Below, piece by piece: positions 44,351 through 55,100 of a stretch of 64,000 bases of DNA; position 1 is the first letter of the stretch, and every line of letters begins with the position of its first letter. The DNA is from Cohnella endophytica. GTDB lineage: Bacteria > Bacillota > Bacilli > Paenibacillales > Paenibacillaceae. The position numbers and the translations under genes are program-made. Under the pieces are notes generated by a model. It worked only from the letters and a program-made list of their open reading frames with translations. It searched no databases and was not told where the DNA came from. Location of the stretch: NCBI RefSeq assembly GCF_003628305.1, contig NZ_RBZM01000006.1, forward strand, positions 62,001 through 126,000. Direction: 5' to 3'.

Positions 44351-45907
44351 ATGAAAAAGACGCTTGCAGTAGGGTTATCGGTATTATTGCTTATGCTTGC
44401 AGTACTCGGTTGCAGCTCCAAATCGAATAATAACGGGTCTTCGGCAACGAACGACGCATCGGGAAGCAAGGCTCCCGCATCGGGGGATAAGCTCGATCCC
44501 GTTACGCTCAAAATCATCTTGCCGGGAGATCGCCCCGCGGATATGGACCAGGTTATCGCGGAAGCCGAGAAAAGGATGGCGGACACGATCAACGTAAAGC
44601 TGAACCTCGTATTCGTGCCGTGGTCCGATCTAGCTTCCAAGACGCAAGTCATGCTCGCCTCCGGCGAGGACGTCGACCTGATCTTCGATGCTCCTTGGTT
44701 GCACATGGAGCAAATGATCGCGGCCGGATATTACGAACCGCTTGAGGACTTGCTGGCGCAATACGGCCAAGACGCTGTCACGGTGCGTTCCCAGCAAATG
44801 TTCGATGCCAACAAATTCCAAGACAAAATCTACGCGCTTCCGCTCGGCAATTCCCATCTCGACGGAAGAACGTACGTGGTCCGCAAAGATCTTAGGGAGA
44901 AATACGGCATTCCTCCGATCAAATCTTACGAGGAACTGATCGCTTTCGCGAAAAAAGTCAAAGAAAACGAGAAGTCGATCATTCCGATCCTGACGAGCGG
45001 CCAACCTGGAGCGAAAGATCAATCGTGGGGAGCGTTTCGTTCCTTCATGACATTCGATCCGGAGATTCTGAGATCCGACGCGATCGGCCAAAGCCTTATC
45101 CTGAACTACAAGAACAACGACGGCAAAGTGTACAACCTGTTCGATCAAATGGATCCGACGGTATGGTCTTGGATCGAAGAAGCTCGCGAGCTGTATAAGG
45201 GAGGATTAATCCATCCCGACATTCTGGCCATCAAGGACGTCATGTCCGTATTCGAATCGGGAGACGTGGCCGTCCTTGCGACGAACAGCTTCGGCGTTCC
45301 GCAACAGATCGCGTCATCCCTTCCGAAGAACGTCCCGGGCGCCGAAGTCGAAGCCGTAACGTTCATTCCGCTGGAGAAGGGCAAAGTCACGACGAACTTC
45401 AAGCAAGCGAACTTCCAAGCCATTCCGAAGGTAAGCAAGAACAAAGAACGCGCCATGATGTTCCTGAACTGGACGGCGAAGAAAGAAAACTACGACTTGC
45501 TCGCCTACGGAATCGAAGGCCAAGATTACGAAGCGGTCGGCGACGATCAATACAAGACGCTTCCGGACAGCAAGTACGGTTACTTCCCTTACGCTTGGGT
45601 ATGGAACCCGACGTTGGACCGTTTGAACGCGGGCTTCGATCCGGAATCGATCGAGCACTACAAATTCAACGCCAACGCTGACAATCTAATCGCGAGCAAG
45701 CTGACCGGTTTCTCCTTTAATCCGGAGCCGGTAGCGAACGAAGTATCCTTGTACAGCGCGATCGAGGACAAATACTATTCCTCGCTGTTCAACGGCGTAA
45801 CGGACCCTACGGACACCTGGAACAAGCTGAAGGCCGAAGGCGAAGGTTACTTGAAAAAAATCCAGGTCGAGCTGCAAAAGCAAATCGACGAATTTCTTAA
45901 TAAGTAA
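44351..45907 (+). CDS. Oligosaccharide-binding lipoprotein, LplA-like with DUF3502-type end
   Basis: A 518-residue binding lipoprotein with lipobox AVLGC (Cys21), a Ser/Asn-rich spacer and a two-lobe fold. The C-terminal region (about 400-515; FSFNPEPVANEVS, then EGYLKKIQVELQKQIDEFL) is typical of the LplA/DUF3502 group. It delivers oligosaccharides to the two permeases upstream. GH42 and epimerase-like genes follow, so a galactose-containing oligosaccharide is the likely ligand (inference). GGGAGG precedes ATG 44351. A strong hairpin lies behind the gene. Confidence 0.92.
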   Translation: MKKTLAVGLSVLLLMLAVLGCSSKSNNNGSSATNDASGSKAPASGDKLDPVTLKIILPGDRPADMDQVIAEAEKRMADTINVKLNLVFVPWSDLASKTQVMLASGEDVDLIFDAPWLHMEQMIAAGYYEPLEDLLAQYGQDAVTVRSQQMFDANKFQDKIYALPLGNSHLDGRTYVVRKDLREKYGIPPIKSYEELIAFAKKVKENEKSIIPILTSGQPGAKDQSWGAFRSFMTFDPEILRSDAIGQSLILNYKNNDGKVYNLFDQMDPTVWSWIEEARELYKGGLIHPDILAIKDVMSVFESGDVAVLATNSFGVPQQIASSLPKNVPGAEVEAVTFIPLEKGKVTTNFKQANFQAIPKVSKNKERAMMFLNWTAKKENYDLLAYGIEGQDYEAVGDDQYKTLPDSKYGYFPYAWVWNPTLDRLNAGFDPESIEHYKFNANADNLIASKLTGFSFNPEPVANEVSLYSAIEDKYYSSLFNGVTDPTDTWNKLKAEGEGYLKKIQVELQKQIDEFLNK

Positions 45908-45931
45908 GCCCAACAACTTAGAATGAGGAAA

Positions 45932-45966
45932 AGCGGGTATTCGGCAAATATTGCCGGGTACCTGCT
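45932..45966 (+). other. Long intercistronic stem-loop after the binding-protein gene
   Basis: A 16-bp stem including three G-T pairs (45932-45947 with 45951-45966) closes on a 3-nt loop ATA. It is followed by CTCTATT, not a T run. It probably protects the binding-protein mRNA and lowers expression of the hydrolase genes behind it. Confidence 0.7.
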
Positions 45967-45993
45967 CTCTATTCCGGAGAGGCGACCGCTAAC

Positions 45994-48012
45994 ATGACAA
46001 ACAAGCTAACGGGCTCTCGCGTAATGTACGGAGCCGATTACAATCCCGAGCAATGGCCGATTGAGATCATCGAACGGGATATCGTACTGATGAAAGAGGC
46101 CGGCGTCAACGCCGTAACGATTAACGTTTTCGGTTGGGGGATGATTCAGCCCTCGGAAGATATATACGATTTCGGCAAGCTGGATCGCGTATTCGATCTG
46201 CTGGAGCGGAACGGGATCGATGTCGTGCTGGCTACGCCGACTGCGGCGCCTCCGTCTTGGATGTTCCAGAATGATCCTACGATGCTAAAGGTGAACGAGG
46301 ACGGCCAAAGAGTCGCGCATTGGAGCCGGCAGGCGTATTGTCCGAATCATCCGTCGTATCGCCGGGAAATACGCAATATCGCAAAAGTGCTGGCGGAACG
46401 TTACGGGAAGAGAACGAACTTGTCGCTGTGGCACATCAACAACGAATGCATCCTTCAATGTTATTGCGAATATTGCGCCGAGGCATTCCGAGTATGGCTA
46501 CGTGAAAAATACGGGACGCTCGAACGGTTGAACGAAAGCTGGCAGCTTTGGCAGTGGAGTCTCGCCAAAAGCGATTGGAAGCAAATCATGCCCCCGATCG
46601 GAGGCATGAGCCATACGAGCGTAAGCTTGGATTACAAGCGATTCCTATCGGACAGCAATTTGCAAGGTTTCTTGGCCGAGAAGGAAGAGATCGCCCGGAT
46701 CACGCCCGATATCCCGATCACCACGAATTTCTATTCGATCGACTTTCTAGGACAGATTCACCACGAGTGGGCTCCCCATCTGGACGTCATTGCCTGGGAT
46801 AGTTACCCGCCGCATAAGGATTACGCGGTGTGGGCGGCATTCCAGCACGATTATTTCCGCGGCTTGAAGAATGCGCCGTTCCTGCTGATGGAGCAAGCTT
46901 CCAGCAACGTGAACTGGAAGCCGTACAACCCGGCCAAACGACCGGGAATGATGAGCTTGCAGAGTTACCAAGCGGTGGCCCGGGGAGCGGAAGCGATCAT
47001 GTATTTTCAGCTCCGGCAAAGCCGCGGCGGCGTGGAGAAATACCATAGCTCGCTCGTAAGCCACGGAACGGAATCCGACAACCGGATCTTCCGGGAGATC
47101 AAGAAGCTTGGCCATGAACTGGAGAAGCTGGATAACGTGCTCCGCACCCGTATCGAAGCCAAAGTAGCCATTCTATTCGATATTTCTTTGATGTGGCTGG
47201 TCGAATGGAACAAAACGAGCCGGGATATCGATTACCGCGACACCGTCACCGCATTTTACCGACCGCTCTACGAAGCCAACATTCCTGTGGACGTCGTTCA
47301 TCCGGGCTCCGATCTATCCGGCTACGACGTCGTTATCGCTCCGATGCTGTACATGTTCGAGAAAGGCGTTCCGGATAACTTGCGCGCTTTCGCGGAGCGG
47401 GGCGGCAAGCTGGTCATGAGCTACAACAGCGGGATGACGAACGAGTGCGACGTCGTGGAGTACGGCGGCTTTCTTCGTCCGATCGACGACGTCTTCGGGA
47501 TTATCGTCGAGGAGGTCGATGCGCTGGAGCCCGATATGTGCAACCGGATAGAACGTTCGGACGGAAGCCGCTACCGAACCGACAAGTGGGGCGAGGTCGT
47601 TCGCTTGAACGGGGCGGAAGCGATCGCCGTGTTCTTGGACGATTATTATGCCGGACAACCGGCCATTACTCGCAATCGCTATAGGCAAGGCGAAGCCTAT
47701 TACGTCGCTACTCATCCCGAGGACAAGTTCATTCGGGAGCTGCTGCTGGGTATCTGTTCGGAAGCAGGGGTATCGCCGCTATGCCCGAATGCGCCCGAAG
47801 GCGTAGAAATTACCGTGCGCGAGGATGAAGGCAGACGGTTCTTGTTTATGCTGAACCATAATCCGGTCTCGATCGAGATGGACGTGCGTGGGGATAGGGA
47901 TTGGGCAGAGGGCATCGCGTGGCAGGACCTGCTTCGCGGAGAAAACGTCGAAGGGCGGATAACTCTAGCCGCATACGAGACCGTCATTCTGGAAGCGACG
48001 GCTCCGAGGTGA
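45994..48012 (+). CDS. GH42 beta-galactosidase (cytosolic)
   Basis: A 672-residue protein without a signal peptide. The TIM barrel starts with GADYNPEQWP, a GH42 hallmark. Acid/base Glu151 lies in WHINNECILQC, and nucleophile Glu300 in LLMEQASSNVNW. Cys152, Cys156, Cys158 and Cys161 match the zinc-site cysteines of many GH42 enzymes. A trimerisation domain (about 390-590) and a small beta domain follow. It should release galactose from beta-galacto-oligosaccharides produced by the GH53 enzyme and imported by the transporter upstream. The next gene starts 15 nt downstream. Confidence 0.95.
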   Translation: MTNKLTGSRVMYGADYNPEQWPIEIIERDIVLMKEAGVNAVTINVFGWGMIQPSEDIYDFGKLDRVFDLLERNGIDVVLATPTAAPPSWMFQNDPTMLKVNEDGQRVAHWSRQAYCPNHPSYRREIRNIAKVLAERYGKRTNLSLWHINNECILQCYCEYCAEAFRVWLREKYGTLERLNESWQLWQWSLAKSDWKQIMPPIGGMSHTSVSLDYKRFLSDSNLQGFLAEKEEIARITPDIPITTNFYSIDFLGQIHHEWAPHLDVIAWDSYPPHKDYAVWAAFQHDYFRGLKNAPFLLMEQASSNVNWKPYNPAKRPGMMSLQSYQAVARGAEAIMYFQLRQSRGGVEKYHSSLVSHGTESDNRIFREIKKLGHELEKLDNVLRTRIEAKVAILFDISLMWLVEWNKTSRDIDYRDTVTAFYRPLYEANIPVDVVHPGSDLSGYDVVIAPMLYMFEKGVPDNLRAFAERGGKLVMSYNSGMTNECDVVEYGGFLRPIDDVFGIIVEEVDALEPDMCNRIERSDGSRYRTDKWGEVVRLNGAEAIAVFLDDYYAGQPAITRNRYRQGEAYYVATHPEDKFIRELLLGICSEAGVSPLCPNAPEGVEITVREDEGRRFLFMLNHNPVSIEMDVRGDRDWAEGIAWQDLLRGENVEGRITLAAYETVILEATAPR

Positions 48013-48027
48013 GGGGGAAGAAACGAC

Positions 48028-49038
48028 ATGGTCATGAATCCTCTCTGTAGCGCTACCGAGTTATCGGTAGACGGAATTCAAGCCGTGCGGTTGGAGAACG
48101 AATGGCTGAAGGCCGTCATTCTGGTCGGTAAAGGCACCGATATCTGGGAGCTCGTCTATCGACCTCTGAATCTGGAATTGCTAATGAAAACGCGAGCCGG
48201 ATTAAGCCCTTTAGCGGGTCGGGACTTAAGAGAGAATAGACTGATTCACTATGCGGATCCGTATCCGGGCGGTTGGCAGGAAATTCTTCCGAATCGGGCA
48301 TCCTTCGGTAACGGGAGCGGCGAGGTAAGCCGCCGGGAGGAAGGAGAATCCGCGGGCGTTCCCTGGGAATATTCCATTGATCGGGGAGACGGGAGGGACG
48401 TTGCGCTTCGTTGCCGGCTAGCCCTTCCTTACACTCCGCTTACGGTAGAGAAGACGATATCGTTAAAGGCAGGGGAAAGCGTCCTTAGGATTGACGAGCG
48501 GGTCGTGAATACGGGCGACGCGCCCGTGCATTTCATCTGGACGCATCATCCCGCGTTCGGAGCCCCGCTAGTCGACGAGCATTCGCGGATCGTTCTCCCG
48601 GAGGGGGCGGTGGCGTTTAATATTGATCGCTATGAGCAGAACAAGGAACAATCGCCCGCTCGTTTCGAAGAAGAGATCGCTTCGGTCACTCTTCCAAGCG
48701 GAACGAAGAAGAACCTGCTTCGTGTCGACCCGCGCGGGTCGGAAGGCGAAGCTTGTTACGTGCCTTTAATGGGGTTGAAAGAAGGGACGGCCGGAATCGA
48801 TAATCCGAGTTTGAACGTGGGACTGCGGATCGATTGGGATCACGAGGCATTCCCTTGCTTGAGGTATTGGTCCAATACCGACGAGAACATGTACACGTTA
48901 GCCTTGGAGCCCTCCAGCTCCTGGTTTTCGGATATCGGGGACTGCATGCGACATGGGAATTGTATTTCTCTCAAACCTCGGGAAAAAAAGCGATTTTGGT
49001 TGAATATTCGAGTTGAACAACCGGGAAGACAGGAATAA
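48028..49038 (+). CDS. Aldose-1-epimerase-like protein (DUF4432 type)
   Basis: A 336-residue galactose-mutarotase-fold protein (beta-supersandwich; FIWTHHPAFGAP near residue 170 carries the expected histidines). It may convert anomers of released galactose or another sugar. GAGGGGGAAG precedes ATG 48028, 15 nt after the GH42 stop, so it is in the same operon. The exact sugar is not readable from the sequence. Confidence 0.8.
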   Translation: MVMNPLCSATELSVDGIQAVRLENEWLKAVILVGKGTDIWELVYRPLNLELLMKTRAGLSPLAGRDLRENRLIHYADPYPGGWQEILPNRASFGNGSGEVSRREEGESAGVPWEYSIDRGDGRDVALRCRLALPYTPLTVEKTISLKAGESVLRIDERVVNTGDAPVHFIWTHHPAFGAPLVDEHSRIVLPEGAVAFNIDRYEQNKEQSPARFEEEIASVTLPSGTKKNLLRVDPRGSEGEACYVPLMGLKEGTAGIDNPSLNVGLRIDWDHEAFPCLRYWSNTDENMYTLALEPSSSWFSDIGDCMRHGNCISLKPREKKRFWLNIRVEQPGRQE

Positions 49039-49054
49039 CTTCTAAGCGAATTTT

Positions 49055-49068
49055 CGCAAGCGCTTTCT
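49055..49068 (+). promoter_or_regulatory. Candidate CcpA cre site
   Basis: CGCAAGCGCTTTCT contains the symmetric core AAGCGCTT and differs from TGNAARCGYTTTCW only at the first base. It lies 45 nt before the SLH protein start, in the 74-nt gap after the epimerase-like gene. Confidence 0.45.
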
Positions 49069-49112
49069 TGGAGCTGAATTTCCTAAATTCTATGATGGAG
49101 GTTGATTCGAAA

Positions 49113-52100
49113 ATGGTAGTCAAAAGTAAAAAAATCGTAAGTTTGCTCCTTGCTTTTATTCTCGCATTCGGTAATATGCCTGCGTTGCATGCCGCGGATG
49201 CGGTGCCAGAGGTGTGGGTTAACTTATTGCAAGCGGATATGGATACTCATTTTGACGGGGGCATAAACCCGTTTACGATGGATAAGACCGATACCGGAGG
49301 ATCTCAGAAAATTGTGCAGATTAATGGCAATAACGCAGTTGAATTCCGCGATTCATCATCGCCGGGCGGGAATTTAGGAAGCTATTTTTACTTTCAGTTA
49401 ACGAAAGGCAAGCTCATATCGAGAATCAATGAAATCTATAGCATGCCGGTTGGGACGGAACCGGTGGAGTTTGTTCTTGAATACAAGCTCTTGCGCAGCG
49501 TTGCAAGCGATAAGCCCGTTCCCAATAATATCAATGCCGAATTGCAGTTCGGTCCATACGACGATGCTTTTTTTGTTCCGCGCTTTCCATTGGGTTCGCC
49601 GACTCCGAGCATAACGGGAACAGCGGCCTATAAAAATACCGAACCGAATGCGTTTAAGACGGTAAATGACAGCGATATCCCCGGCTATCGATTTAAGATC
49701 AAGCCTAATGGCGGGAAGAAGCTGATTACGAGCTTTAAGATTGCCTTCGGTGTTCGCGTCAATACGGACGGTACCGATGAAGCCATCGTTGTCGATGATT
49801 TGGCCGTATACGAAGTAACGCACGATGGGGGTGCGGATACGGAACCGCCTACCGCGCCTACCGGCTTAACAGCTGCAGCCATTAAGGATACGAGCGTCAA
49901 CCTGTCTTGGACGGCTTCAACGGACAACGTTGGGGTTACCGGGTACGATATCTACCAGAATGGTCAATTGGTAGGTAAGGTGGGCGGTGATGTGACGAGT
50001 TATACCGCGAATGGGATGACACCGAATACGACCTACATTTATACCGTTAAAGCAAGGGACGTTATGGGAAACATTTCGGCTCCCAGTAATGTGCTTTCGG
50101 TAACGACGAACCCATCAACCAGTGGATTACCCGAGCCGTTCGGAAACCAGGATATTGGTGCTGTCAAGCTCGCCGGCAGCGCGAGTTATGATGAGGGTAC
50201 GGATACGTTCATAGTAACGGCTTCCGGAAAGGACATCTTTGATAACGCTGACGAGTTCCATTATGTTTATCGGCCCTGGACGGGCGACGGTCAGATTATC
50301 GCTCATGTCACGAGTATGGAAAATTCAGTCGCTTGGACTAAAGCGGGCGTGATGATTCGCGGGAATATGACGAGCGGTTCTCCGCATGTGATGACGGCGG
50401 TCTCGCCGGGGAACGGAGTGTTTTACGGGGATCGCTTAGTATCAGGGGGAGCTTCTACCGTTACGAAAGGGAGCACGGCGGCAGCTCCCTACTGGGTGAA
50501 GATGACGCGAGAGGGTAATCTTATCACTTCCTACGATTCGGAGGACGGGATCAACTGGAACCTGATCAAGCAGCAGAACGTGAATCTGCCGGAGACGGTA
50601 TACTTCGGGCTGGCATTGACAAGTCACAGCGTTAATTTACTCAGCAAGGCGAAATTCGAAAATGTCAGCATCGGCGATCTTCCGCCTGCGGAAAGCAACT
50701 ATTCGCCTTATCCCGGCACGATTGAGACTCGTAGGGATTGGCTATGGAATAAAGTCAAGACGATGTCGACAAAAGGCAGCCTGCCAATGAATATTGTCCA
50801 GTATGTGGCACAGATCATCGATGGACAACGTGTATCCGAAAACCTTAAGAAGCTGGACGATATGTTCAAGGCACATGATTGGGAAGAGTATAAGACGGTT
50901 TCCAAGATGTATGCTTATCTATTGGTCGGAGATAAGTTCGACGATGCGATGAAGCAACATGTGAAAGACTATTTCGCAGGATATAAGTATGCCAAGCTGA
51001 ATCAAACGGAGAATCTCAGAATCAGTAACTATGTATCGGGTTATTTAGTAGGCCAATACCTTCCGGACGTTGTTGATCTAGCAGAACCATACCCTCGAAC
51101 CTTTCCTTATAATGAAGGGAACGGTAACTCCGGGGCTACATTGAAAAGCATAAACAGAGCCAATATTGAAGAGATGATAGACAAAGGCGTAAAGTATGGC
51201 TGGGCGGAATATGAAAGCCCGGAATATACGTTTATGACTTATATGTGCTTGAATGCCGTATATCAATATACGGATGAACCGGATTTTAAGCAAAAGGTAA
51301 AGATGGCTATGGACGTGATGTGGTTTGAATGGGCTAACGATTGGATCGATGGCACCTTTATTTCCACATCGAACAGAGCGAAGGGCGATAGTGTTTCCGC
51401 TAGCGATCTCACTTGGAGAGCGGCAGATCACACGGCTTTATCGTGGATGTATTTCGGCGGACACCGCGCGCAACAGGGCATTGGGGAGTCGGATTTAATG
51501 GTTCCTTCAGCCATACGGCCTTATCTGGAATATATGGGGATGGTCTATGCACCCGGTATGACTTATACACCGCCGGAAATGGCGATTCAAATCGGCCGGA
51601 AAGCGGATAAGGATTATCTTTCACGCAAGACGAATTTGATGAATTCAAGCGGTAACAATCTGAAAACGTACCGTACAACGTATGTGAAGCCGAATTGGGG
51701 TATGGGGACGGAGGTTACTTATAATCGCGTCGATAACTGGATTGAAGATATCCCCGTTGTCGTTCGCTGGCATTCCGATTTACCCAATCCTTTATTTAGA
51801 ATGAGTGTCGATCAGGGCACGAGCACAATTGGAAACTATGACCAACCTGAGAATCATCGTATTATGCAGGATGGCAAAGCGGCTGTAGGTGTATATCAAT
51901 CATTAAGCGGACCGAACGCAACCGATAATTACCTCAACGCTATGTTTCCGGACACAGGATCAATCAAGACGAAGGACGAGCAAGGCGGGTGGGTGTTTAG
52001 CGATACAGGGCCGATGTATTTTGCCTATAAGATGATCAAACCGTATTCCTGGTACCACCAGACGCCGTTCGAAGTGGCGAACAAGGTCAAGACTACGGGA

Positions 52101-55100
52101 TCGCAGCATCCGACCGCATCTTTGTCGTACAGTTATAATATTCTTCGCAGTCAGGCGGACAAAAATGGCTGGGTACTGGAAACGGCGGACGCTTCGGAAT
52201 ATGCGGACTTCGCCAGCTTCAAGAATGCTGTGCTTACGCGAACGACGGTAGACAGCTCGCATATCGACGAAGCTATCCCGCGCCTCATCTACAAGAATTT
52301 AGACGGGCATGTCATGGACATTACTTTTGATCGAGCGAAAGATCCATACAACAATACGCACAAGATAGACGGAGTTGCAATCGACTATAATGCGTATAAG
52401 CTCTTTGATACGCCGTGGCTGCAGCAGGAAAAGAATTCAAATATCTTCACCGCTAGCTATGGCAGCGAAATATTAACCTATGATTTTGCAAATTGGACGA
52501 TTACGAATACTGATCCTAATGTCATTGTCGATGTAACCGGAGTGTCTCTTAATGCATCTGCGCTTACTGTCGGGGCAGGAAAAACGGCTGATTTGAAAGC
52601 AATTCTAGAGCCGGGTAATGCCACGAATAGGGCAGTAACTTGGAAATCGCAAAATACGAATGTTGCAACGGTCAGCGCGAATGGAAAAGTGACGGCAATC
52701 GCACCGGGAAAGACAGTCATTACCGCGACAACGGAAGAGGGCTCCTTCACAGCGGAGTGTACGGTAACCGTAGTGATCGAACCGCTGCTGGCGGACAGCT
52801 TTGAAAATGGACTTATTAATTGGGAATCGTATAGCAACTTAGTCTGGCAAATCCAGGGCAGCGGAACGAATGCTCAACTAAAGGGTTCGACAACACTGAC
52901 GGGACCTCAGCGAATTATGGTGAAGGCCTCCTTGCTTCCCTATACAGTGGGCAATTATAGCATTGCGTTCACTGCAACGACAGATAGCTTCCGAACCATG
53001 TTTCGATATGTGGATGGAACAAATTATTATTTCTTGGAGTTTAAGAATAAAAACTTTGTAGCAATGTGGAAATATGCGAATTCAGGTACTCCCGTTCAGG
53101 TTGGGACGACTGTGGATATTAATGCGGTTATTCCAGGCTTCGATCTAGCAGAAAGTCATCGATACAATATCGAAGTCAACGGGGAAGTATTCAAGCTATC
53201 GATAGATGAAACTTTGATTACGACCTTCAATGACTCGTCGCTTCAGGCAGGCGGGGTTGGGTTCGCGCTGAAAAGCGTAGGTCCGGCCGTTAACCTGCTC
53301 GTAGACGAAGTACTTATTAAGCCGATCGTTGCAGATGCGGTGAAGGTTGATGTGACCGGCGTAACGTTGAATCCGAGCACAGTGTCACTTACAGCAGGAG
53401 GATCAGCGACGTTGCTTGCAACGGTAACTCCTGCAGAAGCGACGAACAAAGCGGTAACGTGGGGTACGAGCAATTCTTCGATCGTAACCGTTGACAGCAG
53501 TGGGAAAGTCACAGCAGTCGGAGCTGGTACAGCAGTGATTACGGTAACGACAACTGACGGCGACCACACAGCAAGCAGCGAAGTAACCGTAACTGCGGCA
53601 GAAGTAAGCGTACCTGTAACCGGTGTATCGTTGAATCCGAGCACAGTGTCACTTACAGCAGGAGGATCAGCGACGTTGCTTGCAACGGTAACTCCTGCGG
53701 AAGCGACGAATAAAGCGGTAACGTGGGGTACGAGCAATTCTTCGATCGCATCCGTTGACAGCAGTGGGAAAGTCACTGCAGTCGGAGCTGGTACAGCAGT
53801 GATTACGGTAACGACAACTGACGGCGACCACACAGCAAGCAGCGAAGTAACTGTAACTGCGGCAGAAGTAAGCGTACCTGTAACCGGAATATCGATGGAT
53901 CAAGAGACGTTGTCGCTCAAAACGGGAGACACTGCAACACTGCAGGCAACTATAAGTCCTGTGGATGCAACGAACAAAGCGGTAACTTGGAGTACAAGCA
54001 ACCCATTGTTCGCTACCGTGGACAACAACGGAAAAGTAACTGCCGTTGGAGCAGGAAATGTGGTGATAACAGTAACGACAGTTGATGGTGGTTACACCGC
54101 AAGCTGCAATGTAACCGTAACTGACACACCACCCACAACGACTGGAACCGGAAATGATCAACCGGTCACGCCTTCAGCTTCCGGAATAATAACAGTTCCG
54201 GCGAATTCACTCAAGAATGGCTCCAATGGCAGAAGCACTGTCGAGGTACCTGCGAATACGACGGAAGTTAAGATTCCCGCGAATGCAGCGTCGCTTCTCG
54301 CTGAGAACAATCTTGAAGTGAAGACAGATAAACTTGCGCTTGAAATTCCATCTGCTTTGTTCAAGCAATTAGCAGGCCAAATCTCGGCAGAAGAACTGCA
54401 AGGCAGCACGATATCGCTGAAGCTCGAGCCGCTGAAGTCTTCCGAGTCTCAGGCGCTTCTCGCCAAAGGGCAGCAATTGGCTAACGCGGCCATCAAACAT
54501 GGCAGCGACGTATACGAGTTGAGCCTAACTCTTACAACGGCAAGCGGCGGTACCAAGAAGCTGACGAAATTCGATCAGCCGATCACGATCCGGCTGAAGA
54601 TTGACTCTTCCATGAATCCGAAGCTTACAGGCATCTATTACCTCTCTGACGAGGGTCAGCTTGAATGGATCGGCGGGAAATATGTCGACGGTGAAATGAT
54701 CGCGGAAATCCAGCACTTCAGTAAATATGCAGTTTTTGAAGTGAAGAAGGATTTCGCCGACCTTGCAACCAATCATTGGGCTTACAATGTGATCCAGGAA
54801 TTGGCGGATAAGCAGATCATCCAAGGTACAAGCGCTGCGAAGTTCGAGCCTGGCCGTTCTATCACGCGCGCGGAATTTACAGCGATGCTGGTGAATGCGC
54901 TGAAGCTAACGAAGTCGGGCGAGAATTCATTCGCCGATGTGCCTGCGGATAAATGGTATGCGCAAGCGGTGTCCATCGCTTATGAAGCGGGAATCGTCAC
55001 CGGTACGGGCGCAACGACGTTTGATCCGAACGGCCTCATTACGCGAGAGCAAATGGTGACCATGACGATGAAGGCGTATCGGTCCATCAACGGAAATATG

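Noticed and set aside
50700-52500. Assignment of the 49113 protein core to hyaluronate-lyase family PL8
   Set aside because: The overall helical-then-beta plan fits, but PL8 catalytic blocks such as the Asn/His/Tyr/Arg signature with NGEN are not visible.
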